Below, one piece after another: positions 30,610 through 40,593 of a DNA stretch of 47,259 nt (position 1 is the first letter of the stretch; every line of letters starts with the position of its first letter). The DNA is from Vicinamibacteraceae bacterium (GTDB taxonomy: Bacteria > Planctomycetota > Phycisphaerae > Phycisphaerales > UBA5793), in contig WYBR01000037.1 of NCBI GenBank assembly GCA_011525805.1, forward strand, positions 1-47,259, read 5' to 3'. The position numbers were made by a program, and so were the translations under genes. The notes below the pieces were generated by a model. It searched no databases. It worked only from the letters and a program-made list of their open reading frames with translations, and was not told the origin of the DNA.

Positions 30610-33009
30610 TCAGTCCTGCCGCACGCCCATGATCTGCTGCGCCTGACGGGCGAGGTCGATGAACGCTTTGCGGTATCCGAAGCGGTCCTCGCCCAGGCCC
30701 GACTCCGCCCACGCCTGCACGTCGGCGAGCGTGGCGCTGCCCTTGTGCGGCGAGTCGCGCAGGATCATCCCCAGCGCCGCCACTGACGCGGCGAAGCGGA
30801 AGTCCGCCGACGCCTGCTCCCACGTCCTGCCCTCATCGCGCGTCGGGAACTCGACGAGCGTGCTCACCTCGCCGTCGGGCCTCTTGTAGCGCACCTTGAC
30901 GGTGAGCATCTCGCCGCTCTGCTGCGCCACGTCGGTGAGTTGGGCCGGCTGCTGGTAGCGGAGCGGATCGACCTCGGGCGCCTCGCCCTCGCCTTGAGGG
31001 GCCGGCGCTTCCGCCGTCGCCGGTTGCGGCATCGCGGCGTCCGCCGCCGCTTGCGGCTCCGCGATGTCCTCCTCGGCGCCGGCGAGTTCCACTTCGTAGA
31101 GCGCGGTGACCGTGTGCCCCGCGCCGATCTCACCGGCGTCTTTCGCGTCATCGTTGAAGTCCTGCGCGGCGAGCATGCGGTTCTCGTAGCCAAGCAGGCG
31201 ATAGGACTTCACCACGGCGGGGTTGAACTCGACCTGGATCTTCACGTCCTTGGCGATCGTCACGAGCGAGCCGGAGAGTTGCTCGACGAGCACCTTCTGC
31301 GCCTCTTCGATGGTGTCGATGTAGGCGTACATGCCGTTGCCCTTGTTGGCGATCTGCTCGATGGTGTCATCCTTGAGGTTGCCCATGCCGAAGCCCAGGG
31401 CCGTGAGGAAGACGCCGGTTTTTGCCTTCTCCTCGGCGAGGCGGATGAGATCGCCCTTGCTGGTGACGCCGACGTTGAAGTCGCCGTCGGTGGCGAGGAT
31501 GACGCGGTTGACGCCGTCCTTGATGAAGTGCTGCTGGGCCACAGCATAGGCGAGTTCGATCCCCGCCCCGCCGTTGGTCGAGCCGCCGGCGCTGAGCCGC
31601 TCGAGCGCTCCGAGGATCGCCTCCTTGTCGGAGACGTAGGTCGAATCGAGCACGAGGCCCGAAGCGCCGGCGTAGACGACGATCGCCACGCGGTCATCGA
31701 CGGTGAGACTCTCGACGAGCCGCTTGAGGCCTTCCTTCACGAGCGGCAGTTTGTCGCGATCGTTCATCGAGCCGGAGACGTCGAGGAGGAAGACGAGATT
31801 CGTCGCGGGGCGCTCATCGCGGGGAATCTCCATTCCCTTGAGACCGATGCGCACGAGGCGGTGCTCGGGCCGCCATGGGCAGGAAGCGATCTCGACGTTG
31901 GCGCGGAAGGGGTCTTTGTCGCCCGGCGAAGGCGCGTCGTAGCGGTAGTCAAAGTAGTTGATCATCTCTTCGAGGCGCACCGAATCGGGCGAAGGTCGCT
32001 GCCCTCCGCGCAACTGACGCCGCACGATCGAGTAGGACGCGGTGTCCACGTCGATGGAAAAGGTCGAAAGCGGCGCGCTGCCAACGCCGAGGAAGGGATT
32101 GTCCTCGATGGGGGCGAAGGAGTCGGCGTCCTGTCCCAATCGCACCTCGGCCGGGTCCTGCGGATCGGTGAAGAAGTCCGAGGCATGAAGGCCTTGAGAG
32201 ATCTCCTCCTCAATCCGCGGACGCGACTCAGAGGCCGGGCGCCGCGCCCTCTCGAGCGAATAGCCCACCGCACTCTCGTTCACTCCGGGCGCACGGGCGC
32301 GCCGGAGGGTCTCGCGGCTCTCGCCCGCGGCCGGCGCGGGAGGCGCCGCCGGCTGCATGTAGAGCACGCTGTTGTCGCCGCCCGCCTCGCCCTCGCCGAG
32401 CGTTCGGGCCGGCGTCCCGCTGGCGGCGCCGTCGATCGTGATCGGCGCGTTCGCGTCCGTCGGCACGCCGAAATGCTCCTTCGCCTCGGCCATCTCATCT
32501 CGCAGTCCCCGCGCCATCGCAAGTTGGTCCGTCGCAGCCGCATCGTCCTCGACACTCTCGTTCTCCCGCAGATTGGCGGACCCGGGGCCGACTTCGCCAC
32601 GCCCCGCGGCGCCGCCGCTTCGGACGAACTCCTCGCCGCCGCCGCGCCCGCGCATCATCAGCGGGAGAAGGACGCCCAGGGCCAGCACCGCCGCCGCGCC
32701 GCTCAGGCCGATGCGCCACCACCACGCGGCGGGGCGGAAGGTGCGCTCGCCTTCGCCGGCGAGGCGCCATCCTCCGCCCTCGCCGGCCGCGCGCGACTTG
32801 ATTGACGCACGCTGCTCGGCCGAGAGTTGCGGCGCCGGCTCGTGCGCCAGTTCCTCGCGCAGGTCGCCCGCCACGGCGCGGATCGCCTCGATCTCATCGC
32901 GCAGGTCGCTCCGCTCGCGCAGCAGGGCGTCAAGTTCAACACGCTCCGCCTCGTCGAGTTCGCCGAGGGCGTAGGCGGTCAGTCGGGGATCGTTGGAGTG
33001 GATGTTCAT
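30610..33009 (-). CDS. VWA-domain membrane protein with anti-sigma-like N-terminus
   Basis: 799 residues. Residues 7-50 (LTAYALGELDEAERVELDAL and following) look like the sigma-binding head of many anti-sigma factors but lack a zinc motif. A membrane helix follows at about 97-119 (WRIGLSGAAAVLALGVLLPL). The outside part has a disordered linker (120-300), a YfbK-like N-terminal segment (STFSIDVDTASYSIVRRQL, about 315-333), a von Willebrand A domain with MIDAS DVSGSM at 410-415 and later NRVILATDGDFNVG, and a C-terminal DUF3520-like region with AQQSGEMLTVKVRYKRPDG. It lies 39 bases after an ECF sigma gene, the normal sigma/anti-sigma arrangement. It is probably the membrane sensor that holds the sigma factor (inferred). 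GAGG precedes the ATG. Confidence 0.88.
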   Translation of the reverse strand: MNIHSNDPRLTAYALGELDEAERVELDALLRERSDLRDEIEAIRAVAGDLREELAHEPAPQLSAEQRASIKSRAAGEGGGWRLAGEGERTFRPAAWWWRIGLSGAAAVLALGVLLPLMMRGRGGGEEFVRSGGAAGRGEVGPGSANLRENESVEDDAAATDQLAMARGLRDEMAEAKEHFGVPTDANAPITIDGAASGTPARTLGEGEAGGDNSVLYMQPAAPPAPAAGESRETLRRARAPGVNESAVGYSLERARRPASESRPRIEEEISQGLHASDFFTDPQDPAEVRLGQDADSFAPIEDNPFLGVGSAPLSTFSIDVDTASYSIVRRQLRGGQRPSPDSVRLEEMINYFDYRYDAPSPGDKDPFRANVEIASCPWRPEHRLVRIGLKGMEIPRDERPATNLVFLLDVSGSMNDRDKLPLVKEGLKRLVESLTVDDRVAIVVYAGASGLVLDSTYVSDKEAILGALERLSAGGSTNGGAGIELAYAVAQQHFIKDGVNRVILATDGDFNVGVTSKGDLIRLAEEKAKTGVFLTALGFGMGNLKDDTIEQIANKGNGMYAYIDTIEEAQKVLVEQLSGSLVTIAKDVKIQVEFNPAVVKSYRLLGYENRMLAAQDFNDDAKDAGEIGAGHTVTALYEVELAGAEEDIAEPQAAADAAMPQPATAEAPAPQGEGEAPEVDPLRYQQPAQLTDVAQQSGEMLTVKVRYKRPDGEVSTLVEFPTRDEGRTWEQASADFRFAASVAALGMILRDSPHKGSATLADVQAWAESGLGEDRFGYRKAFIDLARQAQQIMGVRQD

Positions 33010-33048
33010 GGGAGTGTCCTCAACATCGGAGGCACTAGGCGCTGCGCA

Positions 33049-33627
33049 CTAGGCACTGGGGTTTGCTTGCGCTTCGCTGCGATCCGTCGAGCCGGTCATG
33101 CGGCCTCGCAGCGTCTGGATCGCGGTGTGAATAAGCACGCCGACGTGGCTGACCGTCAGGTCCATGACCTCGGCGATTTCGCGGTAACTCAGATCGCCCT
33201 GGAACTTCAGGCGCAGGACTTCGCGCTGCCGCTCGGGCAGGTCGGCGAGGCTCGCCAGGAGGCGCGAGCGCGCCTCGGGCTGCTGGGCTTTCTCCGTGGG
33301 CTCATCGGCCGCATTCGTATCGGGTTCGCCGAGGCGCCCGTTGCGTTTCGTCATTTCGGGGAGCGATGTCTGCATGCGCTGCTCCTTTCGGATCCGGTCG
33401 AGTGCGGCGTTGCGGCAGACGCGATAGAGCCAGGGGGCGAGGTGGCCTTCGACGGCCGCGCGATCCTGCTGAATGAGTTTGACGAACGCCTCCTGCACCA
33501 CGTCGCGGGCCGCTTCAACATCGCCGCTGAGCAGGCGCACCGTGTAACGCAGCAGCGAAGCCTCGTGGCGATCGAGCGCCTGGCACACCCACTGCGATTC
33601 GGCGTTCACCGCCTTGGACGGGTCCAT
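33049..33627 (-). CDS. RNA polymerase ECF-type sigma factor
   Basis: 192 residues. The ATG at 33627 has GGAGG five bases upstream; the longer frame to 33693 is rejected. Region 2 is visible as RYTVRLLSGDVEAARDVVQEAFVKL and HLAPWLYRVCRNAALDRIRKE, followed by a variable acidic linker (about 98-115). Region 4 is LPERQREVLRLKFQGDLSYREIAEVMDLTVSHVGVLIHTA, a helix-turn-helix that binds the -35 element. The VWA membrane gene follows after 39 bases and is its likely anti-sigma partner. Target promoters are unknown. Confidence 0.94.
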   Translation of the reverse strand: MDPSKAVNAESQWVCQALDRHEASLLRYTVRLLSGDVEAARDVVQEAFVKLIQQDRAAVEGHLAPWLYRVCRNAALDRIRKEQRMQTSLPEMTKRNGRLGEPDTNAADEPTEKAQQPEARSRLLASLADLPERQREVLRLKFQGDLSYREIAEVMDLTVSHVGVLIHTAIQTLRGRMTGSTDRSEAQANPSA

Positions 33628-33765
33628 CGAGCCTCCGTTCACCGCGTGGCGGCCAATCGCCCCGCCGTCAAGAAGGACGCACGGGCGGGGCATCTCTTAG
33701 AAGTTTCTGCGATTCGGCCGCCCGGACCACAGGATTCGCGTCGCGGGACGCGCCCGGGGACCGAA

Positions 33766-33800
33766 AAAGGCCGCAGGCCCGGAGGGATCCGGGCCTGCGG
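33766..33800 (-). terminator. Rho-independent terminator of the AGCS transporter gene
   Basis: A perfect 13-bp stem, with arms at 33771-33783 and 33788-33800 and a four-base loop, is followed on the minus strand by CCTTTTTCGG. It is the second of two hairpins downstream of the transporter stop at 33875, and its U run makes it the likely stop point. Confidence 0.85.
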
Positions 33801-33826
33801 AGGGGGTGCGTTGTCGACGGATTCTT

Positions 33827-33848
33827 CCCCGGCACGGGAGTGCCGGGG
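33827..33848. other. Hairpin downstream of the AGCS transporter gene
   Basis: A perfect 9-bp stem, CCCCGGCAC (33827-33835) with GTGCCGGGG (33840-33848), encloses loop GGGA on the plus strand. Without a U run on the minus strand it is not itself a classical terminator. It may protect the 3' end or back up the terminator at 33766-33800. Confidence 0.6.
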
Positions 33849-33874
33849 CTTTGCCGTGATGTGCTAAGGCCTCA

Positions 33875-35686
<1,812 letters not shown>

Positions 35687-35890
35687 TCGGCTCTCCTTGA
35701 CCGGTGGCGACCTCGGGACGAAAGGTGGAGTATGGTCCGCCCCCCGCCCGGCCGAGTCAACCGCGGCCCGGCGCCGGGCAATCACCCAAGCGGAGACGAC
35801 GCCAAGGCCGATACCGATCTATAGTGCGGCTCGCTTGCCGTCCTGACCGCGCTTCGTCCCGTGAACACCAGATTGAGGAGGCTCAGCGCG

Positions 35891-37282
35891 ATGGCAGAAT
35901 CACGCGGCCAATGGGGATCACGACTCGGCTTCATACTCGCCGCCGCCGGCTCGGCGATCGGCCTGGGAAACATCTGGAAGTTCCCCTACATCACCGGTGA
36001 GAACGGCGGCGGGCTCTTCGTTCTCATCTACCTCGTCTGCATCGCGCTCGTCGGCCTGCCCATCATGATGGCGGAGATCATGATCGGGCGCGCGGCGCAG
36101 AAGTCGCCCGTCGGCGCGTTTCGCGCCCTCTCGCGCCCGGGCAGCCCCTGGGCGCTCGCGGGCGGCCTCGGCGTGGTGACGGCGTTCGTCATTCTCTCTT
36201 ACTACAGCGTCGTCGCCGGCTGGGCCATGCACTACACCTGGCTCAGCCTGACCGACACCTTCGCAGGGCGGACTCCCGATGAGATCGGAGCGATCTTCGG
36301 AGCGGTGTACGGCAGCGAAGAGATCAACGCCCTCTGGCACCTCATCTTCATGGGCGCGACGATCAGCATCGTGATCGCCGGCATCCGCGGCGGCATTGAA
36401 CTGTGGTCGCGCATCCTCATGCCGGCGCTGTTCCTTATCCTGCTCATCCTCTTCGTCTATGCCATGCAGTCGGAAGGTTTCGGCCAGGCGGTTGAGTTCG
36501 TCTTCGCACCCCATGCGGGCGATCTCACCGCCGCGGGCGTGCTCGAGGCCCTGGGCCACTCCTTCTTTACGCTCTCACTGGGCATGGGCGCGATGATCAC
36601 CTACGGAAGTTATCTGCAGCGAGACGAGGACCTCGTGACCACGTCGGTGACCGTCAGCGTGCTCGACACGGCTGTGGCGCTGCTGGCGTGCCTGGTCCTC
36701 TTTCCGATCATCTTTTCCGCCGATCTGGAGCCCGCCGCCGGTCCGGGACTGGTCTTCCGCAGCATCCCCATCGCGCTGTCGCAGATGCCCGGCGGGATGG
36801 TGCTGGCGCCGCTCTTCTTCCTGCTGCTCACCTTCGCGGCGCTGACCAGCGCGATCTCGCTGCTCGAAGTCGCCGCGTCCTACTTCATCGACGAGCGCGG
36901 CTGGTCGCGCACGAAAGCCACGCTCGCCACGGGCGGGTTGATCACGCTCCTCGGTCTGCCTTCGGCGATGAGCGGCGGGTCGCGCATGTTCGGACAGGGC
37001 GTAACGGACCTCACCGCCCCGCTGCTCAAACTCCTCGGCCGCGACGCGGGCATGAACTGGTTCGACTTCTTCGACTACCTCGCGTCAAACTGGATGCTCC
37101 CGATCGGCGGGATGCTCATCGCGCTGTTCGTCGCCTGGCGCGTCGGCGATGCGGCGCGCGAGCAGGCGTTCACGGCCGGCACGCGCTTCGGGCGGATCTA
37201 CTGGACGTGGGTCTTCCTCCTCCGCTTCATCGTGCCGGTGGGAGTCTTCGCCGTCTTCCTGCACGCCATCGGCGTCATCTGA
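35891..37282 (+). CDS. Neurotransmitter:sodium symporter (NSS/SNF) family transporter
   Basis: 464 residues. The ATG at 35891 gives the family-typical MAESRGQWGSRLGFILAAAG; GAGGAGG lies nine bases upstream, and a GTG ten codons earlier is less likely. The signature of the LeuT fold, AAAGSAIGLGNIWKFPYITG with ENGGG, forms the unwound helix 1 that binds sodium and substrate. Other blocks are FFTLSLGMGAMITYGSYL and FFLLLTFAALTSAISLLE. About eleven or twelve hydrophobic helices are present. Bacterial NSS members import amino acids with sodium. With the divergent AGCS gene it makes a two-transporter cluster for amino acids, substrate unknown. Confidence 0.94.
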   Translation: MAESRGQWGSRLGFILAAAGSAIGLGNIWKFPYITGENGGGLFVLIYLVCIALVGLPIMMAEIMIGRAAQKSPVGAFRALSRPGSPWALAGGLGVVTAFVILSYYSVVAGWAMHYTWLSLTDTFAGRTPDEIGAIFGAVYGSEEINALWHLIFMGATISIVIAGIRGGIELWSRILMPALFLILLILFVYAMQSEGFGQAVEFVFAPHAGDLTAAGVLEALGHSFFTLSLGMGAMITYGSYLQRDEDLVTTSVTVSVLDTAVALLACLVLFPIIFSADLEPAAGPGLVFRSIPIALSQMPGGMVLAPLFFLLLTFAALTSAISLLEVAASYFIDERGWSRTKATLATGGLITLLGLPSAMSGGSRMFGQGVTDLTAPLLKLLGRDAGMNWFDFFDYLASNWMLPIGGMLIALFVAWRVGDAAREQAFTAGTRFGRIYWTWVFLLRFIVPVGVFAVFLHAIGVI

Positions 37283-37326
37283 GTCGCACAATCGGCCGAG
37301 CGGCCTGTGCGCCGCCGCGCCCGCCG

Positions 37327-38364
37327 TCAGTTCGGCGCTTCAAAGAGCGAAGCATCCGCCCGCGCCAGCGGCACGCCGACGTGCGCCGCGCCAGGGGGCG
37401 TGAGTTGACGCCCGCGGCGGGTGCGCGTCAGGTAGCCGCACTGGAGCAGGTACGGCTCGACGACCTCCTCGAGCGTGTCAGACTCTTCGCTCATGGTGGC
37501 GGCGATGGCCTCGACACCCGCCGGCCCGCCGCCGAAGGTCGTCCCCAGCACTTTAAGGTACTTTCGATCGAGCGGGTCGAGGCCGAGGCCGTCGACGCCT
37601 TCGAGCGTGAGCGCCTCCTCGACGATCGCGGCCGTCACCACGCCGCCGTTGTGAACCTGCGCGTAGTCGCGGATGCGGCGCAGGAGGCGGTTGACGATGC
37701 GCGGCGTGCCGCGGCTGCGCCGCGCGGGCAGCGCGAGCGTTTCCGGGGAATCGCACTTCATCTCAAGGAGGCGCGCCGACCGCCGCGCGATCGTGTGGAG
37801 GTCCGCGTCGTTGTAGAACTCGAGGTGATGCGTCATGCCGAAGCGGCTGCGCAGCGGCCCCGAGACCAGGCCGGCGCGGGTCGTCGCGCCGATGAGGCAG
37901 AAAGGCTCGATATTGAGCGTGATCGAACGCGCGTGCATGCCCGAATCGACGGACACGTCGATGCGGAAATCCTCCATCGCAGGATAGATGTACTCCTCGA
38001 CGGGCGCCGGCAGGCGGTGAATCTCGTCGACGAAGAGGATGTCGCCGCGGCGCAGTTTCGTCAGCGGCCCGACGAGATCGCCCGCGCGGGTCAGCGCCGG
38101 GCCGGAGGTGATGTGCACCTGCCCGCCCATCTCGTGGCCGATGACGTGGGCGAGCGTTGTCTTTCCCAGCCCCGGCGGGCCGTGGAGGAGAACATGTTCG
38201 AGCGGTTCGCCGCGCTGCCGGGCCGCCGCGATGGCGATCCGCAGGCGCTCCACGAGTTGAGGCTGGCCGATGTACTCGTCGAGCGTCGTCGGGCGCAACG
38301 ACCAGTTCTGCCGCTCCTCGTCGGGGTCCAGTCGCTCGGCGGTGACGATGCGCTCGCGGGCCAT
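37327..38364 (-). CDS. ruvB: Holliday junction branch-migration helicase RuvB
   Basis: 345 residues, the standard size. RuvB is the AAA+ motor that, with RuvA, drives Holliday junction migration. Visible are the RuvB opener SLRPTTLDEYIGQPQLVERL, Walker A HGPPGLGKTT (residues 61-70), Walker B ILFVDEIHRL (109-118), sensor I GATTRAG, the arginine-finger region GPLRSRFG, and the C-terminal winged helix with GGGPAGVEAIAATMSE and EPYLLQCGYLTRT. The ATG at 38364 is preferred over one three codons earlier because TATCAT stands seven bases before it and no ribosome binding site exists. ruvA and ruvC are not adjacent. It converges on the NSS gene. Confidence 0.97.
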   Translation of the reverse strand: MARERIVTAERLDPDEERQNWSLRPTTLDEYIGQPQLVERLRIAIAAARQRGEPLEHVLLHGPPGLGKTTLAHVIGHEMGGQVHITSGPALTRAGDLVGPLTKLRRGDILFVDEIHRLPAPVEEYIYPAMEDFRIDVSVDSGMHARSITLNIEPFCLIGATTRAGLVSGPLRSRFGMTHHLEFYNDADLHTIARRSARLLEMKCDSPETLALPARRSRGTPRIVNRLLRRIRDYAQVHNGGVVTAAIVEEALTLEGVDGLGLDPLDRKYLKVLGTTFGGGPAGVEAIAATMSEESDTLEEVVEPYLLQCGYLTRTRRGRQLTPPGAAHVGVPLARADASLFEAPN

Positions 38365-38371
38365 CGCCAGC

Positions 38372-38377
38372 ATGATA
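38372..38377 (-). promoter_or_regulatory. Candidate -10 box of ruvB
   Basis: On the minus strand TATCAT ends seven bases before the ATG at 38364 and overlaps the alternative upstream ATG codon, so it favours the downstream start with a leaderless message. Confidence 0.4.
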
Positions 38378-38448
38378 CGCGCCCCGCCGCCGCCCCGAGG
38401 CGGCCGGCGCTGCAAGCGCCGCGCCGCCGCGGCGGTCCACAACGCGAA

Positions 38449-39567
38449 TCAGTACACCGAATCGGGGAAGTAGTACTCCTTCGCGTTCTCCGGCGTGATG
38501 AGTTCCACGTCGATCATCAGGTGGCGCGGCATGAACTGGCTCACCTTCGCCCGGTTCCCGTCGCGCAGGTTCGACACGCACAGGTGAATGCCCGTCGCGA
38601 TCATCGACGGGGGGTAGGTGATGTTGGCGGGGAACATCGGATGCTTGTCCATCACCATCTTGACGACGTCCTTCATCCCTGCCCCGCCGAGCATCCACAT
38701 CTCCTTTTCGCGCCCCGCCTCGCGGATCGCCTTGAACGCCCCGAGCGCGATGTCATCGTCCTGCGCCCAGACCGCGTCGATCTGCTTGTGCTTGACGAGG
38801 AAGGTCTGCATCACTTCGAGGCCCTTCTGGCGGTTCCAGTGCGCCGGCTGGCGGCCGAGAATCTCGATCCCCGGATGCTGCTTGAAGACCTCCAGCGCCG
38901 CCTCGACGCGGTCCGTGTTCACCGTGCAGGGGATGCCTTCCAAGATCACGATCTTCCCCTCGCCGCCGAGGCGCTGCACCATGTACTCAGCGCTCTTGCG
39001 CCCGAAGGCCTTGTTGTCCCCTTCCAGAAAGACGTCCGCGACCGGCTCGAGAAAGCCGCGATCGACGTTGACGAGGTAGATTCCCTTCTCGTGCGCCTGC
39101 TTGGCGATCGGTGTGAGCGGGGCGCTCTCGGTCGCCAGAACGACCAGGCCGTCGATCCCTTTGACCATCATGCTCTCGATGTCGCTGATCTGCTTCTGCG
39201 GCGTTCCCGCCGTCGCCAGGGTGAAGTCCACCTCGGGGTAGAGCGCCTGCGCCTGCTTGGCCCACCAGACGACCCCGGCCGTCCAGCCGTGGTCCGCGGC
39301 GGGGATGGAGATGCCGATGCGAAGTTTGCGCGCGGAGGGCTGGAGGATTGACGCTTCGGCCGCGCGATCGGCCGCACCCGCGGCGCGCCCGGGGGCGAGG
39401 GTCGATTCGGCGGGGTAGTTGGTCGTGACAGTCGCTTCAGGCGAGATCGCCGCCGCGGGCGGTGTGTTCGCCCCCCCTTCAGCCGCCCGCCACGCGGGCA
39501 GCGCGAAGGCGGCAAGGGCGAGGGAGGCGGCGGCGAACGTCAGGCGACGGAACGTGAGTCGGGCCAT
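38449..39567 (-). CDS. Sugar ABC transporter substrate-binding protein (ribose-binding type)
   Basis: 372 residues. The ATG at 39567 follows GGAGGAG by six bases; the frame further upstream is not coding. A signal peptide is present (MARLTFRRLTF, then AAASLALAAFALPAWRA), followed by a ~55-residue low-complexity linker. The binding-protein domain starts at LRIGISIPAADHGWTAGVVW and has the periplasmic-binding-protein type 1 blocks DIESMMVKGIDGLVVLA, IYLVNVDRG, GKIVILEGIP, NRQKGLEVMQTFL and DAVWAQDDDIALGAFKAI. It probably captures a monosaccharide for the permease and ATPase encoded at 42799-45395 on the same strand. The three are not adjacent: an opposite-strand sigma/kinase pair lies between. 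The sugar is unknown. Confidence 0.9.
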   Translation of the reverse strand: MARLTFRRLTFAAASLALAAFALPAWRAAEGGANTPPAAAISPEATVTTNYPAESTLAPGRAAGAADRAAEASILQPSARKLRIGISIPAADHGWTAGVVWWAKQAQALYPEVDFTLATAGTPQKQISDIESMMVKGIDGLVVLATESAPLTPIAKQAHEKGIYLVNVDRGFLEPVADVFLEGDNKAFGRKSAEYMVQRLGGEGKIVILEGIPCTVNTDRVEAALEVFKQHPGIEILGRQPAHWNRQKGLEVMQTFLVKHKQIDAVWAQDDDIALGAFKAIREAGREKEMWMLGGAGMKDVVKMVMDKHPMFPANITYPPSMIATGIHLCVSNLRDGNRAKVSQFMPRHLMIDVELITPENAKEYYFPDSVY

Positions 39568-40017
39568 GAGAGTCTCCTCCGGAAGTGATGCGGGGAGTAT
39601 ACCGCCCACCGGCGGGCGGTCAGGCGCTGCGCTGGCCCGAGGCGGCGGCGACGGCGCCGTCCCCAGAAACAAGAACAGGCCCGCAGCGAAATGCTGCGGG
39701 CCCGCCGAGGCAAACGGGGGGGGTTCGCCTCTTGGCTCGTGCGCCCTGTGCGTCATGCCGAAGTCGTTCGCCCGTCGCCCGTGCCGCGACCCACCCGACG
39801 CGGTGGTGACCAGGCTATGCCCTGCCGCAGGCGGAAAAGACCCGCCCGTTGATCCACCATGCGCAGAACGTCCGCAAAGTCCGCAGGCGATTCTGGAGAA
39901 GTTTCACAAAAAGTTCGCCACCTGGCCGCAGGAATGTCGTAAACTACAGAGGATCCAAGGTCCGGACCGCGGGTTGGGCCTTCCCGATGGTCGACTCCTC
40001 GAGGGGGATGAGTCACG
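39568..40017. other. Divergent intergenic region between binding protein and sigma factor genes
   Basis: About 450 bases. It holds the ribosome binding site of the binding-protein gene at its left edge and a hairpin with U-rich tail at 39661-39702. On the plus strand, AAAAAGTTCGCCA (39909-39921) and GTCGTAAACT (39936-39945) may be promoter elements of the sigma gene, but the spacing does not fit a consensus I know. GAGGGG at 39999-40004 is the sigma gene ribosome binding site. No gene is recognised. Confidence 0.5.
39661..39702 (-). terminator. Terminator-like hairpin in the leader of the binding-protein gene
   Basis: A perfect 10-bp stem GGCCCGCAGC (39678-39687) with its complement (39693-39702) encloses a 5-base loop. 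On the minus strand it is followed by TGTTCTTGTTTCT, a broken U-rich tract. No minus-strand gene ends upstream of it nearby, so it would lie in the 5' leader of the substrate-binding-protein gene and could act as an attenuator. Confidence 0.55.
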
Positions 40018-40557
40018 ATGAGCAACGTCGTAGCCGAGACGCAGCCGCAGAGCAGTCCCGACAGCGCCGCGAATTGGACCGCCGTCGCCGCCGAGGTCCG
40101 GGCCATCGCCGAAGCGATGATGCGGAAGGAACGAGTCGGCCACACGCTCCAGGCGACGGCCCTGGTGAGCGAGGCCTACCTTCGCCTCGCGGGCCGCGAC
40201 GACTTCAAGGACACGAGCCGAACCGGGTTCCTGAAACTCGCCGCCCGAGCGATGCGCCACACGCTCGTCGACTACGCCCGCGCCCACAACGCCGATAAGC
40301 GGGGTGGAGGCATGCGGAGAATCACCCTCGATTCCGCTCTCTCTCTTGGACAGCCCGATCTCGACCTCGCCGACCTCGACGAGGCGCTGCAGCGCCTTGA
40401 GGTCCTCGACAAGCGGGCGGCCGACGTGGTGGAGTTGCGCTTTTTCGGCGGCTTGTCCATGGAGGAGGTCGCCGAATCGCTGGACGTCTCCAAGCGCACC
40501 GCCGAGAGCCACTGGACCTTCGCCCGGGCGTGGCTGCGCCGGGAACTCGAGGGGTAG
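40018..40557 (+). CDS. ECF-like sigma factor (sigma/kinase-pair type)
   Basis: 179 residues. GAGGGG lies upstream of the ATG. Conserved blocks are HTLQATALVSEAYLRLA (region 2 start), RTGFLKLAARAMRHTLVDYARAH, and region 4, ADVVELRFFGGLSMEEVAESLDVSKRTAESHW followed by WTFARAWLRRELEG. This spelling is characteristic of the ECF-like sigma subfamily frequent in Planctomycetes that is encoded directly before a serine/threonine kinase. The kinase gene starts 36 bases downstream, so kinase signalling is likely to control the sigma factor, though how is not known here. Confidence 0.94.
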   Translation: MSNVVAETQPQSSPDSAANWTAVAAEVRAIAEAMMRKERVGHTLQATALVSEAYLRLAGRDDFKDTSRTGFLKLAARAMRHTLVDYARAHNADKRGGGMRRITLDSALSLGQPDLDLADLDEALQRLEVLDKRAADVVELRFFGGLSMEEVAESLDVSKRTAESHWTFARAWLRRELEG

Positions 40558-40593
40558 CGGTCATCGGGTCTGGCTGTCCGGAAGGAGCGAGGC

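Noticed and set aside
33675-33707. ECF-type promoter (GAAACTT ... GCGTCC on the minus strand) before the sigma gene at 33627
   Set aside because: The spacing between the two elements is about 20 bases or more, too long for known ECF promoters.
36688-39351. 887-codon plus-strand frame across the NSS, ruvB and binding-protein genes
   Set aside because: It overlaps three genes with clear motifs in other frames, and has no motif or ribosome binding site of its own.
39753-40145. 130-codon minus-strand frame in the gap before the ECF-like sigma gene
   Set aside because: It overlaps the sigma gene start antisense, with no family resemblance or ribosome binding site.
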